From the IMG/VR virus record IMGVR_UViG_3300017917_000757, positions 1 to 59,590 of that record: DNA of 59,590 nucleotides; one strand, given 5' to 3'. A program made the position numbers and the translations under genes. A model generated the notes under the pieces. The model worked only from the letters and a program-made list of their open reading frames with translations. It was not told where the DNA came from and made no database searches. Of this stretch, positions 40,044 to 48,049 are shown in pieces (positions within the stretch are counted from its first letter, which is position 1; each line of letters begins with the position of its first letter). The DNA comes from a virus.

Positions 40044-41402
40044 ATGAGGAACTATCCGTACCTCGATCGCATCGCCCTGTCGATGGACGATCAGCAGATG
40101 ACTGACTTTGCTCGCCGCGTTGCTCGGCGAAGCCTTGCCAGTCCCAATGTCAATCAGCTCCTGGACATGCTGTCGCATTTGCCAAGCAATGTCACGTCCA
40201 AGACGATGAGCTTCTTGTCCGACGACTACGAAGAAGGCACACGCATGTTTGAGGTTCGTCTCTACATGCGCAACAACAGCATCTATGACATGGATTTGGA
40301 CGATCTGCGCGACCTGATCAACGGATGGCAAAGCGTCGCCACCGATTGGGATGATATCGAGCACTACCTGTATCGGCACGTCGGCCTTCGTAAGTGCGAC
40401 GAATGCGGCGAATGGGAGCTGAACACCCATACCCGCACCACCTGGGGCAGTGATGACCGCGTGTGCCGTGACTGCATCGACAACAACTACCGCTGGTCTG
40501 ACCGCTATGACGACTACGTTCACGAGGAATACGTGCGCGAGGCGATCGACCAGAACGGTCGCAGTTGCATCATCCATGAGGACGACGACGACTTTCATTA
40601 CGACGAGGACGAGGAAACCTACGTTCACATCGACTACAGCCCTGGCTCTCGCCTGATCGGCACTTACCACAGCAGCAAGGGTCATCAGCGCCCGATCATC
40701 AGTCCATGGACAAAGGCCCGCCGCCGCTTCATCGGTGTCGAGCTGGAGGTCGAGACGCGTGATGTGTCTCGTACCGACAAGGTTCAGGTTCTGCACAAGA
40801 TCATCAACAACGAGGTCTGGGGCAGCTCGGTGTTCTTCGAGAACGACGGCTCGCTGAACAACGGCTTCGAGATCATCAGCCAGCCGATGGGCATGGACAA
40901 GCATCGTGAGCTGTGGTCTTGGCTAACCGACAAGGACGCCATCCGTGGGCTGCGTTCGCACAACACGACGACGTGCGGACTGCACGTTCACATCAGCCGC
41001 GACACGCTGTCCAAGCTCCAGGTCGCCAAGATCGTGACGTTCGTCAATGACCCCGAGAACGAGCCGCTGATCCGCGCTGTCGCTCGCCGGTATGCCGAGG
41101 GCTACTGCCGCATCAAGACCAAGAAGATCGGCGCTGCTGCGCAGTCGGAGGACCGGTACGAAGCGGTGAACATCACGCCTCGCAAGACCATCGAGTTCCG
41201 CATCTTCAAGGGCACGCTCAAGTACGAGTCCCTGATGGCGGCAATCCAGTTCTCCAACGCCGTCGTTGACTTCTGCGGTCGCTCGACTACGTCGATCCGC
41301 GACCTCAAGTCCGACCAGTTCCTGGACTTCATCCGCTCCGACGAGACCGGTGACTTCGACCTGCTCGTCCCGTACCTCGACAACCGTCTCGAAACTGCTT
41401 GA
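40044..41402 (+). CDS. Amidoligase (COOH-NH2 ligase, GS-like fold), 452 aa
   Basis: ATG 40044 after CCACGGAGAA. The N-terminal half has a zinc-ribbon-like Cys set (Cys118, 121, 141, 144) and acidic linkers (HEDDDDFHYDEDEE). The C-terminal ligase domain shows FIGVELEVE near residues 229-235, DGSLNNGFEI from 268, CGLHVHIS at 311-318 (His314, His316), and TIEFRIFKG with Glu384 and Arg386. This matches the amidoligase family, which uses ATP to join a carboxylate to an amine. A class II glutaminase follows 27 nt downstream. Substrate is unknown: a peptide, protein or cell-wall precursor is possible. Confidence 0.85.
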   Translation: MRNYPYLDRIALSMDDQQMTDFARRVARRSLASPNVNQLLDMLSHLPSNVTSKTMSFLSDDYEEGTRMFEVRLYMRNNSIYDMDLDDLRDLINGWQSVATDWDDIEHYLYRHVGLRKCDECGEWELNTHTRTTWGSDDRVCRDCIDNNYRWSDRYDDYVHEEYVREAIDQNGRSCIIHEDDDDFHYDEDEETYVHIDYSPGSRLIGTYHSSKGHQRPIISPWTKARRRFIGVELEVETRDVSRTDKVQVLHKIINNEVWGSSVFFENDGSLNNGFEIISQPMGMDKHRELWSWLTDKDAIRGLRSHNTTTCGLHVHISRDTLSKLQVAKIVTFVNDPENEPLIRAVARRYAEGYCRIKTKKIGAAAQSEDRYEAVNITPRKTIEFRIFKGTLKYESLMAAIQFSNAVVDFCGRSTTSIRDLKSDQFLDFIRSDETGDFDLLVPYLDNRLETA

Positions 41403-41429
41403 TCAATTTACATACAAGGAATCCAAATC

Positions 41430-42416
41430 ATGTGTCTGCTCGTACAACAAACTGCCGCGTCCAACTTCTCTGACGAGTTCCTGGCTGACGTCTACACCAA
41501 GAACCAGGACGGCCTGGGTGTGATGTACGCCGAAGGCGGCAAGCTCCATGTCTTCAAGGCTCTGCCTGCCAACTCGCAGGACTTCATCGACTTCTACCGC
41601 AAGCACGCCGAAGGCAAGGACTGTGTGTGGCACGCCCGCATGCAAACGCACGGCGACATCGACTTCGACAACTGCCACCCCTACAAGGTGACCGACGACG
41701 TCTGGCTTGCGCACAACGGCATCCTGTCCACCGGCAACAACGCCGACAAGTCCAAGTCCGACACCTGGCACTTCATCCACAACTTCATCCGTCCTGCGCT
41801 GATCGGCAACCCCGAGCTGCTGACCGACGAGAACTGGCAGAAGTTCGTTGGCGAGATCATCGGCCGCAGCAACAAGTTTGCGCTCGTGCGTGCTGACGGC
41901 GCCGTTGTTGTGATCAACGCTCAAGCTGGCGTCAACTACGAGAACGCCTGGCTGTCCAACACCTACGCCTGGTCGTACTACAAGTTCAGTGGCCACCGCT
42001 CCGGTGGCTACACCAACATGTACAGCGGCTACGGCGGCTACCGCAGCAGGTTCGAGGACGAGGACTACGAGGACTACTACAGCAGCTACGGCACCAACTT
42101 CAAGGACAAGACCACCGAGGCCAAGGGTGGGTACGAAGGCGCCAAGGACAACACCGTGTTCCCGCCCGTCACGATCACCGCCGCCCAGGTCAGGCCGTAC
42201 GTCAAGGCTGCATGGAATCAGTGGTCTCGCCGTGGCGTTGCCGGTGTGGAGCAGTGGGTGTTCGATGCCCCGCACAAGGCTGCTGCGCTGCTGGCCTACT
42301 GGTACGAGGACATGGACGACGTTCAGGAGCTGGTCGAAGACTTCCCTGACACCGCTGCCGAATGGATTTCCGATCTGTTTACCACCGACAGTATCAGCCC
42401 TAGCCTGATTAACTGA
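41430..42416 (+). CDS. Class II glutamine amidotransferase, 328 aa
   Basis: Begins Met-Cys, so Cys2 is the expected N-terminal nucleophile after Met removal. Typical class II features follow: HARMQTHGD from His68, and AHNGIL with His95, Asn96 and Gly97 as the oxyanion and binding motif. A Gly/Tyr-rich low-complexity insert lies at about 190-225. The domain should release ammonia from glutamine, or act as an amide-cleaving Ntn hydrolase. Adjacent to the amidoligase, it could supply its amine or reverse its bond. Confidence 0.85.
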   Translation: MCLLVQQTAASNFSDEFLADVYTKNQDGLGVMYAEGGKLHVFKALPANSQDFIDFYRKHAEGKDCVWHARMQTHGDIDFDNCHPYKVTDDVWLAHNGILSTGNNADKSKSDTWHFIHNFIRPALIGNPELLTDENWQKFVGEIIGRSNKFALVRADGAVVVINAQAGVNYENAWLSNTYAWSYYKFSGHRSGGYTNMYSGYGGYRSRFEDEDYEDYYSSYGTNFKDKTTEAKGGYEGAKDNTVFPPVTITAAQVRPYVKAAWNQWSRRGVAGVEQWVFDAPHKAAALLAYWYEDMDDVQELVEDFPDTAAEWISDLFTTDSISPSLIN

Positions 42417-42425
42417 GGAGAAGAG

Positions 42426-42602
42426 ATGGACCAGTGGCAGCAGCATGTGCAACTGGAAATCTCGGATGCGCTGGGTGATGACGATCGCCTGCTTGAAATC
42501 ACGCAGTCCTTGACCCAGATGAACGAAGCCAACCTGATCCCCGATCCAGTGGCTGACCAGTTGTTCAACCAGATTTCTATCATCAACAACGGAGGGAAAT
42601 GA
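42426..42602 (+). CDS. 58-aa acidic protein ending in Gly-Gly-Lys
   Basis: ATG 42426 with TGAGGAGAAG upstream, 9 nt after the amidotransferase gene. It is strongly acidic (ten Asp/Glu, two Lys/Arg) and ends ISIINNGGK. The size, charge and terminal Gly-Gly recall prokaryotic tag proteins such as Pup, but the last codons GGA GGG AAA also form the ribosome site of the next gene, so the Gly-Gly may be incidental. Possible substrate or tag of the neighbouring ligase; unproven. Confidence 0.65.
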   Translation: MDQWQQHVQLEISDALGDDDRLLEITQSLTQMNEANLIPDPVADQLFNQISIINNGGK

Positions 42603-43132
42603 AACTGATCACCGAAGGTGACGAGGGGCTTTCGCCCCTTGTCGGCGACATCACCGGCAAGGTGGTTGTCATCAAGCACACGCGTCTGACCGCAAGGTAT
42701 CAGACGACGCGCTTCCAACTGTTCAAAGCGTATGGCGGATTCGGCTGTAAGGAGGACAGCTTAGGCCGTGCTGTGTTCGGCAGATACCTCGCCGACAATC
42801 AGGACGGACGCCGTGATCGCAGCGAGTTCATCGGCATTGCCGACGATGGCTTGGTTCGCCGCGCACTGGAGGACACAACGCCAGTGCTTGAGCTGGACCG
42901 CTCGCTCAGGCAGGTCTTGCTGATCTGCAAGGACGGTACGTACGAGTTCGGCGACACCGCCGAGCAGGCCAGGCAGCGCCTGGCACGTATCACCGAGGCA
43001 GAGGTCATCGCCGCGTACATCGCCCACCCGGAAACCAGGGTGAGCGACATTGGTTTTCTCACCTACCCGGCTGGATGTCCGCCGGTAGAGGCCAGGCTTA
43101 CGAAAGGAAAGGAGTGGATCGCCACCAGCTAG
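42599..43132 (+). CDS. Unknown protein of the amidoligase cluster, 177 aa
   Basis: ATG 42599, overlapping the acidic-protein stop by 4 nt, with GGAGG just upstream. The sequence KLITEGDEGLSPLVGDITGK, then LFKAYGGFGCKEDSLGRAVF and GTYEFGDTAEQARQRL looks like a beta-helix-beta domain. Three Cys occur (Cys50, Cys109, Cys159), with no clear catalytic set. It appears co-translated with the amidoligase genes, so a linked function is likely. Confidence 0.7.
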   Translation: MKLITEGDEGLSPLVGDITGKVVVIKHTRLTARYQTTRFQLFKAYGGFGCKEDSLGRAVFGRYLADNQDGRRDRSEFIGIADDGLVRRALEDTTPVLELDRSLRQVLLICKDGTYEFGDTAEQARQRLARITEAEVIAAYIAHPETRVSDIGFLTYPAGCPPVEARLTKGKEWIATS

Positions 43133-43317
43133 ACATCAGGCGCATGGTCAAGGGCCTCGGGTTAACGCTCGACGCCCTTATCAAAACCCGTAAACACATG
43201 AAGGGCACCATCTCCAAGGATGGCAAGTCCGTAACCGTAATCTTTCCTGTGTCACCAAGCGACCACCGCTGGCGCAGGAACATGGAGTCCTATCTCAGAA
43301 AGACCTTCGAGCTATGA
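43117..43317 (+). CDS. Small basic protein, 66 aa
   Basis: GTG 43117 has AAAGGA 6 nt upstream, overlapping the end of the previous gene; ATG 43144 is an alternative start. The sequence (LGLTLDALIKTRKHMKG, then SVTVIFPVSPSDHRWR) suggests a small helical-beta protein. Function unknown. Confidence 0.55.
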   Translation, partial: DRHQLDIRRMVKGLGLTLDALIKTRKHMKGTISKDGKSVTVIFPVSPSDHRWRRNMESYLRKTFEL

Positions 43318-43610
43318 AGAAGCAGTACCTCAAGCCTCCCCGCAAAGTAACGCCGCGTGAGCGCATGACCATCATCGAGCTGTTCACCAACAAGGCTGGC
43401 ACGCCTGGCGAGATTGCACGAGCGATGGGCCGTCCGCCCCAGACCGTGTACAGCGTGCTGGTCCGAGCTGGCCTCTGGCAGACCAACGCCAGGAAAGAGC
43501 CGCGAGAGATAAAGCTGCCTGACCCCGTGCTGGTCGAGCCCGGCACCATCACCATGATCCGTGGGCCCAAGCGCTCACTGTGGCAGCGGATCAAAGACTT
43601 CTTCGCCTGA
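43314..43610 (+). CDS. Helix-turn-helix protein, 98 aa
   Basis: ATG 43314 overlapping the upstream stop. The segment TIIELFTNKAGTPGEIARAM, then GRPPQTVYSVLVRAGLWQ is a DNA-binding helix-turn-helix of the resolvase/regulator type. The C-terminal tail is basic (RSLWQRIKDF). Last gene of the early operon; a terminator follows. Possible regulator. Confidence 0.75.
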   Translation: MKKQYLKPPRKVTPRERMTIIELFTNKAGTPGEIARAMGRPPQTVYSVLVRAGLWQTNARKEPREIKLPDPVLVEPGTITMIRGPKRSLWQRIKDFFA

Positions 43611-43617
43611 CAGAAAG

Positions 43618-43648
43618 CCAGGGCTTCGGCCCTGGCATCTTTCTTTTT
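43618..43648 (+). terminator. Intrinsic terminator, plus strand
   Basis: Stem CCAGGGC/GCCCTGG with TTCG loop and CATCTTTCTTTTT. Ends the early operon. Confidence 0.9.
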
Positions 43649-43684
43649 GACTGTCCCGGGCTGCTCGATGTTTACACGCCAGCC

Positions 43685-43716
43685 CAAAAGAAAACCCCGG
43701 CGCATTGGCCAGGGTT
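43685..43716 (-). terminator. Intrinsic terminator, minus strand
   Basis: On the minus strand AACCCTGGC/GCCGGGGTT (one T-G pair) with short loop, followed by TTCTTTTGG. Ends the replication operon that converges here. Confidence 0.75.
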
Positions 43717-43766
43717 TCTCATGTTGCAGCTCACCACATCTGGGTGGAGGCGCATGCCTCAACGCT

Positions 43767-44219
43767 TCATGCCGCGATCTTAGGTGGTGCTTCGTTGCTT
43801 TGTAAACCGGTAAGCATCCGCTCACGCACCAAAGAGGCGAAGGCTTTCAGGCTCAGCTCGATAGTGAAGTCCACGTCCTCGTCCCATTCCATGTCCGGCA
43901 TCATGAATCCCCACGGGATTCGCACACGCCATGAGCAGAAGTCCTCCCGATATGCGAGGACTGGCTCGGCGCCAACCCTTCTGGCCTGCTCCACAGCCTG
44001 CGCCCAGAAGCGGACGATGTCCCCCTCCTTGATCCTCTTGTACCGCTTGACCTCGATGGCGAACCCATCCAGGCCCACGATGTCATGCCCACCCTTGCGC
44101 GTCTGCTCCAGGTTGCGCTTCATCGGTTCCGTCAGGGCGTCGCCCAGATACTCCGACAGCTCTTTGATCAGTTCACGTTCGGCGCTTGCCCCCTTGGCTC
44201 GGCTGTTGATCTTGCCCAT
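43767..44219 (-). CDS. PD-(D/E)XK nuclease, Holliday-junction-resolvase-like, 150 aa
   Basis: The N-terminus INSRAKGASAERELIKEL and the GGHDIVGLDGFAIEVKRYK segment (Asp and the Glu-x-Lys pair) are the resolvase/restriction-type PD-(D/E)XK core. The C-terminus has a DEDVDF acidic strand. It probably resolves or trims branched phage DNA. Last gene of the minus-strand replication operon. Confidence 0.8.
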   Translation of the reverse strand: MGKINSRAKGASAERELIKELSEYLGDALTEPMKRNLEQTRKGGHDIVGLDGFAIEVKRYKRIKEGDIVRFWAQAVEQARRVGAEPVLAYREDFCSWRVRIPWGFMMPDMEWDEDVDFTIELSLKAFASLVRERMLTGLQSNEAPPKIAA

Positions 44220-44455
44220 TACGTCACGTCTTTCTTCACGCCATTGATTGCGATTTGCAAGGTGATTCCGTCGATGCCGAAGTTCCGAACCTCTGAGACC
44301 CGGGCAACGATGTCCTTCGTGACCTCTTCGATCAGGTCTTCGATTTCGTTGTTGATCATATCGGCCAGTCGCTTGCGCAGGTCAGCCTTGATCATCTGCT
44401 TGAGGTTGGCCTCGACCAGCGGGGCCACCGATGTGTAGTTGATGGTGATGCTCAT
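44219..44455 (-). CDS. Small helical protein, 78 aa
   Basis: ATG 44455, 1 nt after the upstream stop. Starts MSITINYTSVAP and is otherwise acidic amphipathic helix (ADMINNEIEDLIEEVTKDI). Function unknown; co-translated with the nuclease. Confidence 0.65.
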   Translation of the reverse strand: MSITINYTSVAPLVEANLKQMIKADLRKRLADMINNEIEDLIEEVTKDIVARVSEVRNFGIDGITLQIAINGVKKDVT

Positions 44456-44456
44456 G

Positions 44457-44789
44457 TCAGGCCCCGTATGCGCGGCGCTCCGCACGTTCGTTGGCACTCT
44501 TGGTGCGGTACAGCTCGATCTGAAGCTCGACGCCCTTGATGTGGTAGCGAAGCTTCTCTTCCTCGAACACGGCTTGCTTGAGGTCAGTCAGCAGCTTGGC
44601 GTAGGCGGGGTTGGCGTAAGCCTCCCGCTCCTGCGCTGCGGCCGTCTTGTGCCCAGCCTTCTCGGCGTCCTTCATCAGCATGGCCAGGCAGGACTTCTTG
44701 TAGTCCTCCAGGTAGCCGCGAGCCGCCCGAGCTGGGGCGTACCGGTCTGCGAGCTGGCGGTACAGCTCCAGCATTTCTTCAATGTCCAT
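44457..44789 (-). CDS. Coiled-coil protein, 110 aa
   Basis: I chose ATG 44789 after GAAAGGACC. The product is a Glu/Lys/Ala-rich helical protein (LELYRQLADRYAPARAARGY, then AVFEEEKLRYHIKGVELQI). Proteins of this shape occur in phage recombination clusters. Function unknown. Confidence 0.7.
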   Translation of the reverse strand: MDIEEMLELYRQLADRYAPARAARGYLEDYKKSCLAMLMKDAEKAGHKTAAAQEREAYANPAYAKLLTDLKQAVFEEEKLRYHIKGVELQIELYRTKSANERAERRAYGA

Positions 44790-45207
44790 GTGTGGTCCTT
44801 TCTGTTCGTCCGTCACGGTAGATAAGCGCGTCACCCATGCGGCTCGGGCAGGCGAGGAAGTCCTCTGAGCCAGGACGCAAAGGTGTGCGAGGGTTGTGTC
44901 GCTCTGGGTCGTAGGTTTGCGCTGTCATCACGGTGCTCCTGAAACTGCGGGAGTTCGGGTTCAGTCCGTGGACCGGGCCCAGCTCTTCGAGCTTCTGTTG
45001 ACCGCGCTTGGTCAGGGACCAGCCGTGGTAGACCTGACGCACAAAGCCACTGGCCACGAGGCGGGCCATGTATTCGCCATCGAATCGGCTGATGCTGTTG
45101 ATCGCGCCGACCACCAGCTTCAGTTCCTTGCTGCTCTTCACGCCGAACGACAGGGCATACAGGATGCGGTGCGATCCGGCATTGCGGACGATCTTGCCAA
45201 TGCTCAT
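44779..45207 (-). CDS. Winged-helix-like protein, 142 aa
   Basis: ATG 45207 overlapping the upstream gene. The ILYALSFGVKSSKELKLVVG segment and the SLTKRGQQKLEEL tail look like a winged helix. The C-terminal part (RPGSEDFLACPSRMGDALIY) is a separate loop-rich unit. Possible DNA-binding role; not proven. Confidence 0.6.
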   Translation of the reverse strand: MSIGKIVRNAGSHRILYALSFGVKSSKELKLVVGAINSISRFDGEYMARLVASGFVRQVYHGWSLTKRGQQKLEELGPVHGLNPNSRSFRSTVMTAQTYDPERHNPRTPLRPGSEDFLACPSRMGDALIYRDGRTERTTHGH

Positions 45208-45467
45208 GCGAACCCCAATTCTTTCTTGAACGCAGACAGGCCAAGCACGATGTCGCGGGCCTGCGCGTAGTCGAGGCAAACGTAGTAGTCCTGCCTCGCG
45301 CTGCTGTTTGCCGGGAAGCGGGCGATGAACCCGTTACCCGTGTCGATGACTCGGCAGCGCAGCTCCCCCTGAACGTGGTAGCCAATGCCCTGAACCACGT
45401 CAGACACATGCTCGATGCGGGCGACGATGTCCTCGCAGTTATCCGAGACGTAGCGCTCGTCTGTCAT
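45204..45467 (-). CDS. Small protein of unknown function, 87 aa
   Basis: ATG 45467 overlaps the upstream stop as ATGA; GAGGAAGG precedes it. The sequence VQGIGYHVQGELRCRVIDTG with a Tyr-rich core suggests a small beta-helix domain. Family not recognised. Confidence 0.6.
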   Translation of the reverse strand: MTDERYVSDNCEDIVARIEHVSDVVQGIGYHVQGELRCRVIDTGNGFIARFPANSSARQDYYVCLDYAQARDIVLGLSAFKKELGFA

Positions 45468-45676
45468 GCCTTCCTCTTTTTCTCTGCGGCCAGCGCAGCC
45501 ATTGCCCCATTGGGGCGTGTTGCCTTCAGGCGCCAGCATTTGCCGCACACCCATTTCGTCTGGCTCAGGTGGATTCCATCGTTGGTTGGCTTGTCGCTCC
45601 CGCACCGTGCGCAGGTTTGCAGGTAGCCGCTGATGTCACGCGAGCCTTCAAGGGAGAGGTTCTCTGACAGCATCAT
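45464..45676 (-). CDS. Zinc-ribbon-like small protein, 70 aa
   Basis: Starts MMLSENLSLE at 45676, overlapping the upstream stop. Two CxxC pairs (CARC and CGKC) separated by 20 residues form a zinc-ribbon pattern. Basic tail ends KKRKA. Probably nucleic-acid-binding. Confidence 0.7.
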   Translation of the reverse strand: MMLSENLSLEGSRDISGYLQTCARCGSDKPTNDGIHLSQTKWVCGKCWRLKATRPNGAMAALAAEKKRKA

Positions 45677-46050
45677 TCCCCCATCACCTGGCCGCGCTCG
45701 GACATTTCCCTGGCCTTGCGCACAAGTCCGGTTGTGTTGTTCTGGATGCGCGTCGCATCCTCGAACGCTTCCTTGATCTGCTGCTCGGTCAGCCCGGTGG
45801 CCTTGATGTAGTAGTCCATGATCCGGGTGATCATCTTCGAGCCAGCCGTGGAGATTTCCTCGGCGAGGTTTTGCGATCCGCCAACGGCGCTTGCCGAAAA
45901 GACTTCGAGCACGCTGTCGAGCTGATCGCTCAGGATGATGGCGTGGACCACACGGGTGTAGTTCTCGCCCTTCACAGCCCGCAGGTTCTTGAGCATGTCG
46001 TGGGATGTAGTGCGGATGTTGCCCACGCTCTTGATAAATTCTTCGTTCAC
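45673..46050 (-). CDS. Helical protein, paralogue of the 37255 gene, 125 aa
   Basis: Shares HDMLKNLRAVKGENYTRV with HDIRKNLIAVKGEEFARL of the plus-strand gene at 37255. Otherwise Ala/Ser- and charge-rich helices (LAEEISTAGSKMITRIMDY). It overlaps both neighbours by 4 nt. Function unknown. Confidence 0.7.
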   Translation of the reverse strand: MNEEFIKSVGNIRTTSHDMLKNLRAVKGENYTRVVHAIILSDQLDSVLEVFSASAVGGSQNLAEEISTAGSKMITRIMDYYIKATGLTEQQIKEAFEDATRIQNNTTGLVRKAREMSERGQVMGE

Positions 46051-46340
46051 TTCGCCACCTCAATCAGTCCTTTGATCCACATCTCGCGGACTGTCTTGGC
46101 GATCGCCGTCAAGATGAAGTCACGCTTTTGCTCCTTGGTCATCTTGTGACCCTGGTCGTATTCCGTATGGCAGCGATAGCAGAGCCACGCCACCATGCAG
46201 TCGTCAGCCTTGATGGCAAAGCCTTTGCCGTGCTCACCAAGGTTGCTGTGCGCCGAGACAACTGTTCCGTCGTCAGCGCCACACATCACACACCGCTGAC
46301 CCTTAGCCAGATCGAGCAGCTTCCTGTTGCGGTACGTCAC
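46047..46340 (-). CDS. HNH-type (DUF1364-like) protein, 97 aa
   Basis: RNRKLLDLAKGQRCVMCGA, then VVSAHSNLGEHGKG and AWLCYRCHTEYDQG: two Cys pairs (CVMC, CYRC) and a His-rich core match DUF1364-type phage proteins. It may be a nuclease or recombination protein. Overlaps the primase gene stop by 4 nt. Confidence 0.8.
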   Translation of the reverse strand: MTYRNRKLLDLAKGQRCVMCGADDGTVVSAHSNLGEHGKGFAIKADDCMVAWLCYRCHTEYDQGHKMTKEQKRDFILTAIAKTVREMWIKGLIEVAK

Positions 46341-48049
46341 GCATCATTCCCTTCTCCTGTCGGCGGCGAATACGCCCCGTTGAACTCCGTGAATCGGCCG
46401 GACTGTGACTGCCATTGCAGGTACGCCGTGCCACGCTTTCCAAGCCAGCGGCTGCGCACCTTCTGGACATGAACCTCGGTTGCCGCACGGGGGTTGGATG
46501 TGTCCCGGTGGACGGCGATGATGTTGTCGGCCTTGTTGTAGAAGTGCGCCGAGCCAGAGACGGCGTAGCCATCAGGGACGGGATAGGTTCCGTCCTTGTC
46601 CTTCATCAGCTTCGATGGGTGCGCCACCAGCCAGATGTGAATCTGGTTGTCACGGGCGAACTTGCGCATCTGGGTCAGGAAGAGCGACACGTATTCGGTC
46701 TCGCTCACCCCGTCCTTGCGCTTGGTGTGATCCAGCTCGTTGTACGGGTCGATGATCAGACCCTTCATGCCTTGGCGGCGGATCAGCACCTTGGCCTTGG
46801 CCAGCACGGCATCAAGGCTTGGCTCCTCGGGCATGATGAAATGGAAGTGTTCGTTCATCCATTCCTTGGCCTCGGCAAAGCGAGCCCTGTCCACCTGACC
46901 GGCAACAAGGCGTGAGCCCATGCGCTTCTCGATCAGCTTGGCCGCATGCCAAGAGATCGGCTGGTTCTCTGGGGAGCAGACGCCGAAGGACCAGCCAGCG
47001 TTCTCTGCGATGTTGACCGCCAGAGCGTCCAGCCATTCGGACTTGCCCATCGACGGGATGCCAGTGACCAGGGTCCACTGACCGGGCGCTGGCTTGTACA
47101 GGCCGTTGACCGAATCCCAACCGGTCGGCTCGCCTTGGACCATGCCGAACTCCAGCATGTAGTCAATGTCGTCGGCGATGTCTTCAATCGAGAACACGCC
47201 CTCGACAGGGAAGGGCTTGGCATCCTCGATGCAGTCACGCAGGGTCTGCGCGCCGTGCTTGACCAGTACCTCGTTGGCGTCCTTGCAGTCGGCAGGCCAG
47301 ATGACCCGCAGGCATTTCTCCCGACCAAGGCGGCGGGCCAGCTCGTCTTCGAGCTTGCGGCCTGGCTCGTCGGAGTCCACGGCCAGCACCCATTGCTTGA
47401 CCTGATCGAGCCGCTCGTCATCGAGGAATTCAAACTTCTTCTCGAAGTTCTTTGCCCGCTCCTCGGGTGCGCCGTCAGGCACAGAGATGGTGTGCTGGAA
47501 GCCAGCGACCTCCAGTGACAGGGCATCCATCTCTCCCTCGCAGATGATGGTGCGCTCGTCGCTGATGTCGTCGTACTTGTAGAGAATCTTTTCCGCGCCA
47601 GCGACCTGACGGAAGTTCTTCTTCCCGTCCCGGTACTTGATGTTCACGACCTCGCCGCCCTTGTAATAGGGGTAGGCGATTGCCGTGACCTCGTCTTCGA
47701 TCTGCGGCATCCACACGCGTTCCATGCTGATGCGGTTGCGCACCAGTACCTCGGTGGTGATGCCTCGCTGGCTGAACCAGTCGTGAGCCTTTTCGCTCAG
47801 GCCAGCCGGGCGGAACTCGGGCTTGGGGTAGACGCGCCGTGAGGGAGGGGCAGAGCGGTTGATGACCCCGCTGCCCAGGCCACCCGACCAGCCGCAGTGA
47901 TGGCAGTGCCAGATGCCCTTCTGCGTGTTGACGTTCAGGCAGGGGTAGTTCGATTTCTTGCGGGTGTGGGAGCACTGAGGGCAGGTCGTCTTGACCTCTT
48001 CCCCAGACCTTCCCTTCAGGTCAATTCCGAAATCTTGAAAAGTTTTCAT
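46337..48049 (-). CDS. Primase-helicase (T7 gp4-like), 570 aa
   Basis: N-terminal zinc-binding motif (Cys23, 26, 49, 52; TCPQC and HCHHC). Then TOPRIM with the Glu of TIICEGEMDALSLE and the Asp of AVDSDEPGRKL, and a DnaB-type helicase with Walker A GIPSMGKS and IDPYNELDHTKRK. It opens the fork and makes primers. No phage DNA polymerase was found, so it likely works with the host polymerase. Confidence 0.9.
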   Translation of the reverse strand: MKTFQDFGIDLKGRSGEEVKTTCPQCSHTRKKSNYPCLNVNTQKGIWHCHHCGWSGGLGSGVINRSAPPSRRVYPKPEFRPAGLSEKAHDWFSQRGITTEVLVRNRISMERVWMPQIEDEVTAIAYPYYKGGEVVNIKYRDGKKNFRQVAGAEKILYKYDDISDERTIICEGEMDALSLEVAGFQHTISVPDGAPEERAKNFEKKFEFLDDERLDQVKQWVLAVDSDEPGRKLEDELARRLGREKCLRVIWPADCKDANEVLVKHGAQTLRDCIEDAKPFPVEGVFSIEDIADDIDYMLEFGMVQGEPTGWDSVNGLYKPAPGQWTLVTGIPSMGKSEWLDALAVNIAENAGWSFGVCSPENQPISWHAAKLIEKRMGSRLVAGQVDRARFAEAKEWMNEHFHFIMPEEPSLDAVLAKAKVLIRRQGMKGLIIDPYNELDHTKRKDGVSETEYVSLFLTQMRKFARDNQIHIWLVAHPSKLMKDKDGTYPVPDGYAVSGSAHFYNKADNIIAVHRDTSNPRAATEVHVQKVRSRWLGKRGTAYLQWQSQSGRFTEFNGAYSPPTGEGNDA

